DNA of 41,102 nucleotides from Methylocystis suflitae (GCF_024448135.1 NZ_JAMRYX010000147.1:1-41102), one strand, 5' to 3'; shown: positions 14,474-23,412, numbered from the stretch's first letter. Made by a program: numbers and translations. Notes: a model not told the origin generated them from the sequence alone.

Positions 14474-15049
14474 TCAGTGCGCGTCGCCTTGCGACTCGGG
14501 GGTGTCGATCCAGCCGATATTTTCGTCGCCGCGTCGATAGACGACATTCACACGGCCGGTGTTGGCGTGCCGGAAGACCACGACGGGCGCGCCCGTGAGA
14601 TCGAGGTCGAGAACCGCCGCCGAAACCGACAGCCGGCGCAATTGCGTGGTGGATTCGGCGATGATGGCGGGGCTGAACTCCGCCGCCGCCTCATTTTCCT
14701 GATCCGGCGCCTCGAGCACGTGATAGGCGACGACCTCGGCCTGAGCGCCATCGCCGTGATGGCTCTTGAGCCTGCTCTTGTAGCGGCGCAGGCGCTTTTC
14801 GATGCGCTCGGCCGCCTGATCGAAGGAGGCGTAAGGCTCCTGTGCGCGGCCGTCGGCCTGCAGCACAATTCCGGAGGCGAGATGCAGGCTGCAGTCGGCT
14901 CGAAAGCCCGAGCCCTCCGGCGAGATGGTGACGTGGCCGCTGACTCGGCCGTCAAAATACTTCGCCGCCGCCGTCTCCAGCCTCTGCGTCACATGAGCCC
15001 GAAGCGCTTCGCCGATGTTGATGTTCTTGCCGGAAACCCTAAGAGACAT
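14474..15049 (-). CDS. hpf: Ribosome hibernation promoting factor, long form
   Basis: 191 residues. The N-terminal domain (about 1-105) is the HPF/YfiA ribosome-binding fold (MSLRVSGKNINIGEALRAHV, KSRLKSHH at its end). A linker (about 105-130) leads to a C-terminal dimerisation domain with PVVVFRHANTGRVNVVYRR and DENIGWID, typical of the long form that makes 100S ribosome dimers in stationary phase. I chose the ATG at 15049 because MSLRVSGKN is the family start; upstream in-frame sequence has no similarity. Lies between rpoN and ptsN, 251 bases after rpoN. Confidence 0.95.
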   Translation of the reverse strand: MSLRVSGKNINIGEALRAHVTQRLETAAAKYFDGRVSGHVTISPEGSGFRADCSLHLASGIVLQADGRAQEPYASFDQAAERIEKRLRRYKSRLKSHHGDGAQAEVVAYHVLEAPDQENEAAAEFSPAIIAESTTQLRRLSVSAAVLDLDLTGAPVVVFRHANTGRVNVVYRRGDENIGWIDTPESQGDAH

Positions 15050-15300
15050 TTTGCAATCCGAACTTTCGTTGCGAGCGAAGTTTCGGCGCGGAAAGAGCCC
15101 GCCGCGCGACTGCCGCGCCGCCGTCAGACCCACCGCCAACGCGCCCCCATCCGCCCTGGAACTCCGCCTGAAGGGTCAGCGAATCGCCCGCCATCTAGCC
15201 AAAGAGCGGAAATTCCGCGCAGCGTTAGAAGCCTCGACGCGCGAAGTCAATGGAGTCTTCACCCACGGCGAAGCTTCAAGCCTCAGGCGACATAGGACAA

Positions 15301-16869
15301 TTAATTGGTGGTCATGCGCGCCTGCGCAAGCTTGGCACGGCGGCGATCGACCGAGGATGGAATGCGCAAACTGTCGCGGTATTTCGCAACCGTGCGCCGG
15401 GCGATTTCAATGTCGCTCGCCTTCAGCCGTTCGACGATGGCGTCGTCCGACAGGATGCCGTCGGGCGTTTCCCGATCAATCATCTGCTTGATGCGAAAGC
15501 GCACCGCCTCGGCCGAATGCGCGGCGGCGCCGCTCGTCGTGGCGATCGACGCGGAGAAGAAATATTTGAGCTCGAAGACGCCACGCGGCGTCATCATATA
15601 TTTGTTCGACGTCACCCGCGAGACCGTCGACTCATGCATGCCGATCGCATCGGCGACCGTGCGCAGGTTCAGCGGCCGCAGATGTTCGACGCCATGTGTG
15701 AGGAAGGCGTCCTGCAACCTCACGATTTCAGAAGCGACGCGCAGAATGGTGCGGGCCCGCTGCTCGAGACTCTTGGTCAACCAGTTGGCGTTCTGCAGGC
15801 AGCTCGAAATGAAGCTTTTGTCCGCGGGGCCGGTGGCGACGGCGCTGACCTGCGCCGCATAGCTGTGATTGACCAATACGCGCGGCAGCGCGTCGGCGTT
15901 GAGCTCCACATGCCAGGCGCCGTCCGCGGCGGCGCGAACAATGACATCGGCGACGAGCGGCTGAATGGGGGCGCCGCCAAATGCTCGGCCGGGCTTTGGC
16001 TCCAACCGGCGCAGCTCCGCCGCCATGTCGGCGACGTCTTCGTCGTCGACGCCGCACAGCTTGGCGAGTTGCGCAAAATCGCGGCGCGCGACGAGCGGGA
16101 GATTGGCGACGAACGCTTGCATCGCCGGATCGTAACGGTCGCGCTCCTTGAGCTGGATCGCGAGGCATTCCGCCAGATCGCGCGCGCCGACGCCCGAAGG
16201 GTCGAAGGTCTGGATCGTCGCGAGAACGCGCTCGGCCTCCGCCCTGTCCGCCTCGAGACGGGCGGCGATCTCGCCAAGGTCCTCTCGCAGATAGCCGCTG
16301 TCATCGATCGCATCGATAATCGCCTGGCCGATGATTCTATGCCGCGGATCTGGACAGGCGAGCGCCAGCTGTTCGGCGAGATGTTCGTGGAGATTCTGCC
16401 GGTCGGCGATATAGGCTTCGAGATTGGGCGCTTCGCCGTCGGCCGACCCGCCGCCGGCGGCGCCGTTCCAGGAGGTCGCCGAAAGGCCGGCGCCGTCGGG
16501 GGCCTCATCCCGCGCCCGCTCCCCGATCGAAGGACCCTCGGCCTCAAAAGCGTTGCTCATGTCGGCGCCAAGATCGGCGGAGAGCGTCGCCGAGTCGACG
16601 GCGAGATCCTGCTGCGCCCAGTCGCCCTCCTGCGGCCCTTCATAGGCCTCTGCGCCGCCCGACTCCGCGCCCTGCGAAGAATGATCGGCCGCGTCGACGC
16701 CGCCGTCGCCTTCCTGCGCTTCCAGCAGCGGATTGCGCTCGAGCTCATCATGCAAAAAGGCGGCAAGCTCCAAATTGGAGAACTGCAGCAGCTTGATCGC
16801 CTGGAGCAGCTGCGGCGTCATCACCAGGGCTTGGCCCTGACGCATCATCAACTTGGTGGAAATCGCCAT
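15301..16869 (-). CDS. rpoN: RNA polymerase sigma-54 factor RpoN
   Basis: 522 residues. Region I is the glutamine/leucine-rich N-terminus (MRQGQALVMTPQLLQAIKLL, SNLELAAFL). An acidic, glycine-rich region II follows (about 55-135). The core-binding domain contains FDPSGVGARDLAECLAIQL. The helix-turn-helix region has TVADAIGMHESTVSRVTSNKY, and the C-terminal RpoN box is ARRTVAKYRDSLRIPSS. It recognises -24/-12 promoters and needs AAA+ activators. ATG at 16869. It is followed by hpf and ptsN, as in other Rhizobiales. A sigma-54 site before ptsN suggests it controls part of its own neighbourhood. Confidence 0.97.
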   Translation of the reverse strand: MAISTKLMMRQGQALVMTPQLLQAIKLLQFSNLELAAFLHDELERNPLLEAQEGDGGVDAADHSSQGAESGGAEAYEGPQEGDWAQQDLAVDSATLSADLGADMSNAFEAEGPSIGERARDEAPDGAGLSATSWNGAAGGGSADGEAPNLEAYIADRQNLHEHLAEQLALACPDPRHRIIGQAIIDAIDDSGYLREDLGEIAARLEADRAEAERVLATIQTFDPSGVGARDLAECLAIQLKERDRYDPAMQAFVANLPLVARRDFAQLAKLCGVDDEDVADMAAELRRLEPKPGRAFGGAPIQPLVADVIVRAAADGAWHVELNADALPRVLVNHSYAAQVSAVATGPADKSFISSCLQNANWLTKSLEQRARTILRVASEIVRLQDAFLTHGVEHLRPLNLRTVADAIGMHESTVSRVTSNKYMMTPRGVFELKYFFSASIATTSGAAAHSAEAVRFRIKQMIDRETPDGILSDDAIVERLKASDIEIARRTVAKYRDSLRIPSSVDRRRAKLAQARMTTN

Positions 16870-17172
16870 TTCGCTCGGCCCACTCGAAACGCATCGGCCG
16901 CCGCTGTGCGGCCCGGTTCTTGCTTATATCACTTTGGACCAGCGCGCGCAGGGCCAAAAAAGCAGCGCGCCGCCGAGCAAAACGCCCAAGCCTTAATCAC
17001 CAATTTGTCGAGCGCGAAGACTTGCCTCTCCCGAACGGGCAACGGGCGAGAACGTCCGTCGGGTCGCCGAGAACGCGACCTTGGCGCTGCACGACGGGGC
17101 TTCGCCGCCGCGCGAAAAAGCTTGAACTCGCCAGCCCGACAGCGGCAGCGAAAGCGCCCTTTGCCGCAGCGC
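16870..17172. other. Intergenic region between lptB and rpoN
   Basis: About 300 bases upstream of rpoN. Open frames here give only arginine/lysine-rich sequence without motifs, so I see no gene. It presumably contains the rpoN promoter. Confidence 0.4.
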
Positions 17173-17209
17173 TAAAAGGCGCCCTGCCGTCTCTTAAGAA
17201 ACGGCGCCT
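17173..17209 (-). terminator. Hairpin terminator downstream of lptB
   Basis: On the minus strand, seven bases after the lptB stop region, AGGCGCC pairs with GGCGCCT (17203-17209 with 17177-17183) around an internal smaller stem, followed by a short T-run (TTTTA). This suggests that lptB and rpoN are separate transcription units. Confidence 0.6.
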
Positions 17210-17215
17210 GCAGCG

Positions 17216-18184
17216 CTACATGCGGAAATCTTCACCAAGGTAGATGCGCCGAACGTCCGGATTGGCGACGATTTCGTCGGGCGTTCCTTCGGTCAGCACA
17301 TGGCCGTTGTAGATGATGTAGGCGCGGTCGGTGAGGCCCAAAGTCTCGCGAACGCTATGGTCGGTGATGAGCACGCCGATGCCGCGCGCTTTCAAATGCC
17401 GCACGAGGTCCTGAATGCCGCCGACCGCAATTGGATCAATGCCGGCGAAGGGCTCGTCGAGCAGCATGAAGGACGGGTGGCCGGCGAGCGCGCGGGCGAT
17501 CTCGCAGCGACGCCGTTCGCCGCCGGAAAGCGCCACGGCGGGCGTGTGGCGCATGCGGGTGAGGCGGAACTCTTCGAGCAGCGCCTCCAGCTCCTCCTCG
17601 CGCTTCTTGGCGTCGGGCTGGGTGATTTCGAGCACGGCGCGGATATTGTCCTCCACCGAGAGGCCCCGGAACACCGACGCCTCCTGCGGCAGATAGCCGA
17701 TTCCAAGCCGCGCGCGGCGATACATCGGCAGCGGCGTCACATCATAGCCGTCGAGCGAGATGACGCCCTTGTCGGGCTTCACCAGCCCGGTGATCATGTA
17801 AAAAACTGTGGTCTTGCCGGCGCCGTTGGGACCCAGCAGCCCGACCGCCTCGCCCCGCGCCACATGCAGGCTCACGTCTTCGACGACGCGGCGCGCTTTG
17901 TAGGACTTCGCCAGATTATGGATCGAAAGCAGACCCTGGCCGTCGAATCCGGCGGGTTCCCGATAGGCGGAGCTCGGCTCGAAGGCCGATAGCGGTTCGG
18001 CTTGTGCGTTCGTCGGCGCGGGTCCCCAGAAGTTGGCGTCGAGCGCCGCCTCGTCGGAATCGGCGCCTAAGTTTTGGGCGCCGGCGTCACGCCATTGGCC
18101 TTCCGCGATCTCGTCGGGCTTTCGCGAACGCCTGACGCCGTTAGCGAGCCGCGCCAGCGACTGGCCGGCGGCGCGAAAACGCAT
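17216..18184 (-). CDS. lptB: LPS export ABC transporter ATP-binding protein LptB
   Basis: 322 residues from the ATG at 18184 (a TTG at 18208 is an alternative with a better SD). The first ~85 residues are a low-complexity extension not found in E. coli LptB (241 aa). The ABC domain follows: Walker A GPNGAGKT (about 118-125), Q-loop LPQEASVF, signature LSGGERRR (about 220), Walker B FMLLDEPFAGID, and H-loop TDHSVRETL. It powers LPS transport from the inner membrane to the cell surface together with LptFG and LptC. In most relatives lptC and lptA stand directly upstream; here the upstream neighbour is leuD, so the cluster has been broken. Confidence 0.95.
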   Translation of the reverse strand: MRFRAAGQSLARLANGVRRSRKPDEIAEGQWRDAGAQNLGADSDEAALDANFWGPAPTNAQAEPLSAFEPSSAYREPAGFDGQGLLSIHNLAKSYKARRVVEDVSLHVARGEAVGLLGPNGAGKTTVFYMITGLVKPDKGVISLDGYDVTPLPMYRRARLGIGYLPQEASVFRGLSVEDNIRAVLEITQPDAKKREEELEALLEEFRLTRMRHTPAVALSGGERRRCEIARALAGHPSFMLLDEPFAGIDPIAVGGIQDLVRHLKARGIGVLITDHSVRETLGLTDRAYIIYNGHVLTEGTPDEIVANPDVRRIYLGEDFRM

Positions 18185-18341
18185 GGAAAGGGCCGAAAGA
18201 TAACTCAAGCGCGCCTTGTCCGTCGCTCTGGGCGTCCAGCGGTTGGAAGCGACGCTCGCCGCCCCGTCAGGGGTGCTCTATCCCATAACCGCCGCTTCGG
18301 AAACATGAACCCGGCGCCGCGCGGCGGCGTCAATGTTGCTG

Positions 18342-18947
18342 TCAGGCCCAAGGGCGCTTCGCCGCAGCCTGCTTTTCATAGGCGTCGATCTTGTCGGCTT
18401 TCTGGAGCGTGAGCCCAATGTCGTCGAGACCATTCAGCAGGCAGTGCTTGCGGAAGGGGTCGATGTCGAATGTGATCACGCCGCCGTCCGGCCCGCGGAT
18501 CTCCTGCGCCGCGAGGTCGACGGTGAGGGTGGCGTTCGCGCCGCGCTTGGCGTCGTCCATCAGCCTGTCGAGCTCGGCCTCGCTGACGGCGATCGGCAAG
18601 ATCCCGTTCTTGAAGCAATTGTTATAGAAAATATCGGCGAAGCTCGTCGAAATGATGCAGCGGATCCCGAAGTCGAGCAGCGCCCAGGGCGCGTGCTCGC
18701 GCGACGAGCCGCAGCCGAAATTATCGCCGGCGACGAGGATGCGGGCGTTGCGGTAGGCCGGCTGATTCAGGACGAAGTCGGGATTGTCGGAACCGTCGTC
18801 GAGATAGCGCATCTCCGAAAAGAGGCCCTTGCCGAGGCCAGTGCGCTGAATGGTTTTGAGATATTGCTTGGGGATGATCATGTCCGTATCGACGTTCATG
18901 ATCGGCAACGGCGCCGCGACGCCCGTCAGCGTGGTGAATTTGTCCAT
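18342..18947 (-). CDS. leuD: 3-isopropylmalate dehydratase small subunit LeuD
   Basis: Small subunit of the isopropylmalate isomerase of leucine synthesis (2- to 3-isopropylmalate); the Fe-S large subunit LeuC is not in the window. 201 residues, normal length. The swivel-domain motifs are visible: [39 protein letters not shown] and [19 protein letters not shown] chose the ATG at 18947 because [14 protein letters not shown] fits the family; upstream in-frame sequence is unrelated. The C-terminus ([12 protein letters not shown]) is typical. Monocistronic here. Confidence 0.96.
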   Translation of the reverse strand: MDKFTTLTGVAAPLPIMNVDTDMIIPKQYLKTIQRTGLGKGLFSEMRYLDDGSDNPDFVLNQPAYRNARILVAGDNFGCGSSREHAPWALLDFGIRCIISTSFADIFYNNCFKNGILPIAVSEAELDRLMDDAKRGANATLTVDLAAQEIRGPDGGVITFDIDPFRKHCLLNGLDDIGLTLQKADKIDAYEKQAAAKRPWA

Positions 18948-19034
18948 GTTTCTTTCGGTGTGGCGCGAGGAAGTCTCCCGCCCTTTACCAAATCGCCGCC
19001 GCAAGGGCAAAGCGCCAAACGGATGAGGCGCGGC

Positions 19035-19553
19035 TCAAACCTCCTGCGGCGCCACCTCCCGCCTCGAACCGCGCAGAAGCAGAAAGCCGATCAGCAACAT
19101 CGCGGCGCCCCAGATGATGAAGCCCGCGTCATAGATCGGCCACTGGGCGCGATCGACCCGTTCATTCACATGATGGATGCCGAGGACAAGATGGTTAATG
19201 ACGCCATCGTAGAGGTTGAATCCGCCCCAGCCGATCAGCAGCGCGCCCGCCAGGCGCCGGCCGGACCACATCATGCCGCCCGCGCGGCGTGAGGCCCGCC
19301 ACAAAAGGAAGAGGCCCACGGCGACGCAGACATAAGCGAAACTGTGCAAGATTCCGTCCCAGTAGGTGTTGAACTCCATGCCCTCGACAGTCCCGGCGGG
19401 GCGCCAGTTGCTGACCAAATGATGCCACTGCAAGAGTTGATGCAGAACGATGCCGTCGAAGAAAACGCCAAGGCCCACGCCAAGAATGATCGCGGCGGCG
19501 GTCGGAAAAGCAGCCCGGGCGCGGACGGGGCGAATGCTGGCTGACTGCGTCAT
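19035..19553 (-). CDS. DUF2243 integral membrane protein
   Basis: 172 residues with four predicted membrane segments (about 15-37, 68-85, 101-120, 142-160). The motif FFDGIVLHQLLQWHHL (about 31-46) and the later NLYDGVINHLVLGIHHVNE repeat the pattern DG-x2-xH, suggesting two related halves; this is characteristic of DUF2243. Conserved histidines could bind a metal or heme, but the function is not known. I chose the ATG at 19553, with GGGA upstream; the in-frame extension to 19724 overlaps the divergent gene. Divergent from the cyclic-nucleotide-binding-like gene at 19681. Confidence 0.88.
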   Translation of the reverse strand: MTQSASIRPVRARAAFPTAAAIILGVGLGVFFDGIVLHQLLQWHHLVSNWRPAGTVEGMEFNTYWDGILHSFAYVCVAVGLFLLWRASRRAGGMMWSGRRLAGALLIGWGGFNLYDGVINHLVLGIHHVNERVDRAQWPIYDAGFIIWGAAMLLIGFLLLRGSRREVAPQEV

Positions 19554-19680
19554 GGCGATTCCCACTCCTCGCCCATAGACCTTTGCAACGCCGGGGGCGG
19601 GGACGTGTTCCGGCCCTCGCATTTTTACAAAGTCTTCTGCTAAAGGTGTTGGGCGAAGCTGAAGTCCGAGCGATCTCGCC

Positions 19681-20313
19681 ATGACGCTGCCCACGACGCT
19701 GAACGGTCTGCTTATCGAAGTCATCGGCTATCTCGCCGCTGCGGCGAGCGTGTTCGTTTATGTGTCGAACACCATGATCCCGCTGCGGATCGCGGCGATC
19801 CTGGCCAATGCGCTGTTCGCCGCCTACTTCTTTCTCAAGGGTCTCTACCCGCTCTTCGCGCTCAACGCCTTTCTGGTCCCGGTCAACATCGTGCGGCTCC
19901 GACAGATCCGCCGCCTCGTCCAGGACATTCGCGCCGCCGCCTCCGAGGATTTCGATTTCGAATGGCTGCGTCCCTATATGCGGCCCGTAAAGCTTTCCGA
20001 AGGCTTCGTCCTGCATCGCATCGGCGATCTCTCCGAGGAAGCCTATCTGTTGGTGCGGGGCGAGATCCATCTGCGCGAGCCCGACGTCACGTTGAGGCCC
20101 GGAACGCTGTTTGGCGAGATGGGCATGTTCACCAATGAAAATCGCCGCACCGCCACCGCAGTCGCCGCGACCGACGTCGAGCTTCTCTGCGTGCGCTATG
20201 ACGATCTCTTGCAGCTCGCGGCGCAGACTCCGCAATTCGGCTTTTACCTGATGCGGCTGATGGTTCAGCGCATGCAGCATAATGTGGAGCTCGCCCGCGC
20301 CCGCAAAGGATGA
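19681..20313 (+). CDS. Membrane-anchored cyclic-nucleotide-binding-like protein
   Basis: 210 residues. The N-terminal third has three hydrophobic segments (about 8-27, 31-50, 55-72). A basic linker (RLRQIRRLVQDIR) then leads to a cNMP-binding-fold domain (about 95-205) with a recognisable phosphate-binding-cassette-like stretch, PGTLFGEMGMFTNENRRTATA. There is no C-terminal DNA-binding domain, so it is not a Crp/Fnr regulator. The arrangement resembles Popeye-like or channel-like proteins in which a cNMP domain is joined to a small membrane module. Ligand binding is not proven: the FGE and RTA residues remain, but spacing is unusual. ATG at 19681; monocistronic; a palindromic repeat follows. 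Confidence 0.8.
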   Translation: MTLPTTLNGLLIEVIGYLAAAASVFVYVSNTMIPLRIAAILANALFAAYFFLKGLYPLFALNAFLVPVNIVRLRQIRRLVQDIRAAASEDFDFEWLRPYMRPVKLSEGFVLHRIGDLSEEAYLLVRGEIHLREPDVTLRPGTLFGEMGMFTNENRRTATAVAATDVELLCVRYDDLLQLAAQTPQFGFYLMRLMVQRMQHNVELARARKG

Positions 20314-20353
20314 GCGTCATTGCACAGCGAAGCGACTGGCTCCCTCAGTTACG

Positions 20354-20485
20354 CGTCATGCCCGCGCTTGTCGCGGGCATCCACGGAGACGTATCGGCTC
20401 TGCTTGAAAGGCTGTAATACGCTTCACTGACCAGGGATTACGCAGCATCACGGCGTGGATGGCCGGGTCAAGCCCGGCCATGACG
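20354..20485. repeat. Palindromic intergenic repeat, two hairpin arms
   Basis: The left arm (20354-20385) contains ATGCCCGCG-CTTGT-CGCGGGCAT and the right arm (20454-20485) GGCCGGG-TCAA-CCCGGCC. The outer ends CGTCATG ... ATCCACG and CGTGGAT ... CATGACG are inverted copies, so the whole 132 bases can fold. It belongs to the widespread Rhizobiales palindromic element type and ends 24 bases before the acs start. Confidence 0.85.
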
Positions 20486-20508
20486 AATTCGAGGGCGTCA
20501 GAACAATA

Positions 20509-22443
20509 ATGTCGCAAAAACTCTACCCCGTCCCGGACGATTGGAAAAAGCGCGCGCGCATCGACCAAGAGACCTATCGCCGGCTCTACGAACGCTCCAT
20601 CAAAGACCCCGACGGCTTCTGGGCCGAACAGGCGCAGCGCATCGACTGGATCACGCCCTTTGCGAAAGTGAAGCGCACCAGCTTCGACACGCATAATGTC
20701 TCGATACGCTGGTTTGAGGGCGGCACGACCAATGTCGCGATGAATTGCATCGACCGGCATCTGCCGGCGCGCGCGCATCAAACCGCGATCATCTGGGAAG
20801 GCGACGATCCTTCGGTCTCGCGCCATATCACTTACGCCGAACTGCATGAGCACGTCTGCCGTTTCGCCAATGTGCTCAAGAAACACGGCGTCAAGAAAGG
20901 CGACCGCGTCACCATCTATCTGCCGATGATTCCCGAGGCCGCCTTCGCCATGCTCGCTTGCGCGCGGATTGGCGCCATTCATTCGGTGGTCTTCGGCGGC
21001 TTCTCGCCCGATTCGCTCGCGGGGCGCATCGCGGACGCGGAATCGGAGGTCATCGTCACGGCGGACGAAGGCCAGCGCGGCGGCAAGAAAATTCCGCTGA
21101 AAGCCAATGTCGACGCGGCGCTCGACAAGGTTTCCGCGAAGACGGTGATCGTCGTGACGCGCACCGGCGGCGAAATCGACATGCAGCCCGGCCGCGACTT
21201 CCGCTACGAGGAAGAAGCCGCGCGCGTTTCCGCCGATTGTCCCTATGCGGAGATGGACGCCGAAGACCCGCTGTTCATCCTCTACACGTCCGGCTCGACC
21301 GGCAAGCCGAAGGGCGCGCTGCATACGACCGGCGGCTATCTCGTCTACACATCACTCACGCATGAACTCGTCTTCGACTATCGCGAGGGCGACGTCTATT
21401 GGTGCACGGCGGATGTGGGCTGGGTGACCGGCCACAGCTATATTCTTTACGGCCCGCTCGCCAATGGCGCGACGACGTTGATGTTCGAAGGCGTGCCGAA
21501 TTATCCGAGCGTGTCGCGCTTCTGGGAGATCGTCGACAAGCATAAGGTCGATATTTTCTACACGGCGCCGACCGCCATTCGCGCGCTGATGGCCGCCGGC
21601 GAAGCGCCCGTCAAAAAGACCAGCCGCAAGTCGCTGCGTCTGCTCGGCTCCGTTGGCGAGCCGATCAACCCGGAAGCGTGGGAATGGTATCACCGCGTTG
21701 TCGGCGAGGGCCGCTGTCCCATCGTCGACACATGGTGGCAGACGGAGACCGGCGGCGTGCTGATCTCGCCGCTGCCGGGCGCGATCGATTTGAAGCCCGG
21801 CTCGGCGACGCGGCCCTTCTTCGGCGTCGCGCCCGAGATCGTCGATCAGGCCGGCAATGTTCTTGAAGGCCAATGTGAAGGGCTGCTCGTCATCGCCGAT
21901 TCATGGCCGGGGCAGATGCGCACCGTCTATGGCGATCATGAGCGTTTCGCGCAGACTTATTTCTCCGCTTTCCCAGGCAAATATTTCACCGGCGACGGCG
22001 CCAAGCGCGATTCTGATGGCGATTACTGGATCACGGGGCGCGTCGACGACGTCATCAATGTCTCGGGCCATCGCCTCGGCACGGCGGAAGTCGAAAGCGC
22101 GCTCGTCGCGCATGAGAAAGTGTCGGAAGCGGCCGTCGTCGGCTATCCGCACGACATCAAGGGGCAGGGCATCTATGCCTTCGTCACGCTCAATCAGGGC
22201 GTCGCGGCCAGCGAACATCTGCGCAAGGAACTCGTGCATTGGGTGCGCCACGAGATTGGGCCGATCGCCACGCCCGACATCGTGCAATTCGCGCCGGGAC
22301 TGCCGAAGACCCGCTCGGGCAAGATCATGCGGCGCATCCTGCGCAAGATCGCCGAAGGGGAATTTGGCGCGCTGGGGGACACGTCGACGCTGGCGGACCC
22401 GGGGGTGGTTGAGGAGTTGGTAAGGGAGAGGCCGAGGAGGTAG
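20509..22443 (+). CDS. acs: Acetyl-CoA synthetase (acetate-CoA ligase)
   Basis: Activates acetate to acetyl-CoA through an acetyl-adenylate; cytosolic, ANL superfamily. 644 residues, normal length. Motifs: P-loop [11 protein letters not shown] (about 258-268), [23 protein letters not shown] (A5), the hinge region [21 protein letters not shown] and [15 protein letters not shown], and the C-terminal lysine in [13 protein letters not shown], the usual acetylation target that switches Acs off. I chose the ATG at 20509 because [14 protein letters not shown] fits the family. It has no clear SD, and a palindromic repeat ends only 24 bases upstream, so initiation and mRNA structure may be affected. 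The 3' end borders a transposase remnant. Confidence 0.97.
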   Translation: MSQKLYPVPDDWKKRARIDQETYRRLYERSIKDPDGFWAEQAQRIDWITPFAKVKRTSFDTHNVSIRWFEGGTTNVAMNCIDRHLPARAHQTAIIWEGDDPSVSRHITYAELHEHVCRFANVLKKHGVKKGDRVTIYLPMIPEAAFAMLACARIGAIHSVVFGGFSPDSLAGRIADAESEVIVTADEGQRGGKKIPLKANVDAALDKVSAKTVIVVTRTGGEIDMQPGRDFRYEEEAARVSADCPYAEMDAEDPLFILYTSGSTGKPKGALHTTGGYLVYTSLTHELVFDYREGDVYWCTADVGWVTGHSYILYGPLANGATTLMFEGVPNYPSVSRFWEIVDKHKVDIFYTAPTAIRALMAAGEAPVKKTSRKSLRLLGSVGEPINPEAWEWYHRVVGEGRCPIVDTWWQTETGGVLISPLPGAIDLKPGSATRPFFGVAPEIVDQAGNVLEGQCEGLLVIADSWPGQMRTVYGDHERFAQTYFSAFPGKYFTGDGAKRDSDGDYWITGRVDDVINVSGHRLGTAEVESALVAHEKVSEAAVVGYPHDIKGQGIYAFVTLNQGVAASEHLRKELVHWVRHEIGPIATPDIVQFAPGLPKTRSGKIMRRILRKIAEGEFGALGDTSTLADPGVVEELVRERPRR

Positions 22444-22458
22444 TTGGCGTTTGCGTGA

Positions 22459-22640
22459 AGCTTTCGCCTCTGGAAAATTCGCCTATCGGAGTGGGAAGCG
22501 ATCCAGCCGCATCTGCCGCGTGGCCGTCGAGGAGCGCGGCGCGTGGATGACCGGCGGGTGATCTCGGGCATCATGCACATGCTGCGTTCGGGCGGGCGCT
22601 GGAAGGATTGCCCGGCGGCCTACGGGACGTACACCACGAT
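22459..22640 (+). pseudogene. IS5-family transposase N-terminal remnant
   Basis: In one frame this segment translates to sequence typical of the N-terminal domain of IS5-group transposases: LSEWEAIQPHLPRGRRGARR, VDDRRVISGIMHMLRSGGRW and KDCPAAYGTYTT. It has no start codon in front (the frame opens after a TGA at 22456). Similarity stops after YGTYTT, where a complete protein would continue with the DDE domain. No terminal inverted repeat is evident. It lies immediately after the acs stop and before a toxin-antitoxin pair, so it marks an old insertion/deletion site. Confidence 0.8.
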
Positions 22641-22700
22641 GAGTCTGGCGCTATTTCCATCTGACGCGCAGTCATGCACGACGCGAGTCACGCGTGGTCG

Positions 22701-22994
22701 TCACATCAATTCAACCCGCAGCCTTCTCCCAACGGCGCTCGCGGCACGGCGCAGCGTGTCGAGCGTCACCGAGGGGATCGAAGGATCGAGAAGCCGATCG
22801 AGTTGTCTGCGGCTCGTTTTCATACGCGCCGCCATTTCCATCTTGGTGATGCCCTGTTCCGCCATGGCGGCGGCAAGCTGCTCCGCAATGATTTCCTTGA
22901 TGGCGCGATCCTCGCAGGATTCCAACATGCCCTGGCTTGCAAGGAAATCGTCGAAGGTCTCTTCGCTCACGCCGGCTTTGCGCTTTGTGGCCAT
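22701..22994 (-). CDS. XRE-family antitoxin of a type II toxin-antitoxin pair
   Basis: 97 residues. The C-terminal two thirds is a helix-turn-helix of the HigA/XRE type (IIAEQLAAAMAEQGITKMEM, AARMKTSRRQLDRLLDPS). The N-terminal ~30 residues are a flexible, acidic segment that could contact the toxin. It follows the toxin gene with a one-base overlap (TAATG), an order seen in HigBA-like systems. It likely neutralises the toxin and represses the operon through the palindrome at 23352-23367. Located in a patch with a transposase remnant, hence probably acquired. Confidence 0.9.
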   Translation of the reverse strand: MATKRKAGVSEETFDDFLASQGMLESCEDRAIKEIIAEQLAAAMAEQGITKMEMAARMKTSRRQLDRLLDPSIPSVTLDTLRRAASAVGRRLRVELM

Positions 22995-23341
22995 TATGTC
23001 ACCTCGCCTTTGCGCTTGAGCGCAAGATCGATATCCGCCTGCGGCGTTTTCTGCGTTTTCTTGATGAAGGCATGCAGAAGAATCATTTGGCCCTCACCCA
23101 TGCAAAAAATCACCCGCGCAATTCGGTTTCCCTGAAGCGTGCTGCGCACCTCCCACAATCCCTGGCCAAGAGGCGCGCAATGCGGTCGTCCGATCGGCCA
23201 TCCGAACTCGACTTTTTGAATATCCTTGCCGATCGTGTGACGATCGGCTTCGGATAATTCGAGAATCCATTCGCGAACGGGATTGCCGCCCGAAGGGCTC
23301 AAATAGAATCGCGCCGGAAGCTTTTTGCTTCGGTCGATCAT
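22994..23341 (-). CDS. RelE/HigB-like toxin (phage Gp49-like family)
   Basis: 115 residues resembling Gp49-like RelE-superfamily toxins, which are mRNA interferases that cut translated mRNA. Visible features are PVREWILELSEADRHTIGKD, then PHCAPLGQGLWEVRSTLQGN and ARVIFCMGEGQMILLHAFIKK, ending in TPQADIDLALKRKGE. The basic residues of the LWEVR and AFIKKTQKTP segments are the usual active-site region. First gene of the pair. The ATG at 23341 lies only 10 bases from an operator-like palindrome, so the 5' leader must be short. Confidence 0.9.
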   Translation of the reverse strand: MIDRSKKLPARFYLSPSGGNPVREWILELSEADRHTIGKDIQKVEFGWPIGRPHCAPLGQGLWEVRSTLQGNRIARVIFCMGEGQMILLHAFIKKTQKTPQADIDLALKRKGEVT

Positions 23342-23351
23342 TTGGCTCTAT

Positions 23352-23367
23352 GTGTCATTAATGGCAC
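23352..23367. promoter_or_regulatory. Operator-like palindrome of the toxin-antitoxin operon
   Basis: GTGTCATTAATGGCAC is an inverted repeat with a single mismatched pair, centred about 18 bases upstream of the toxin ATG. Position and symmetry suit autorepression by the XRE antitoxin. Confidence 0.55.
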
Positions 23368-23412
23368 GATTTAGCAAGGGCCGTAAACGAAAGTTCGAGG
23401 CCATATCGGCGC

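Noticed and set aside
15250-17175. 641-codon open frame on the plus strand
   Set aside because: It runs opposite rpoN, whose motifs are unmistakable; the translation is Arg/Gly/Ala-rich without domains and is a GC-bias shadow.
16920-17243. 107-codon basic open frame between lptB and rpoN
   Set aside because: No SD, no motif, very Arg/Lys-rich, and it crosses the lptB terminator and 3' end.
20356-21324. 322-codon open frame on the minus strand
   Set aside because: Antisense to acs and across a palindromic repeat; no family features.
22543-23019. 158-codon plus-strand open frame joining transposase sequence to downstream sequence
   Set aside because: Only its first third is transposase; the rest is antisense to the antitoxin gene, so it is not a real fused gene.
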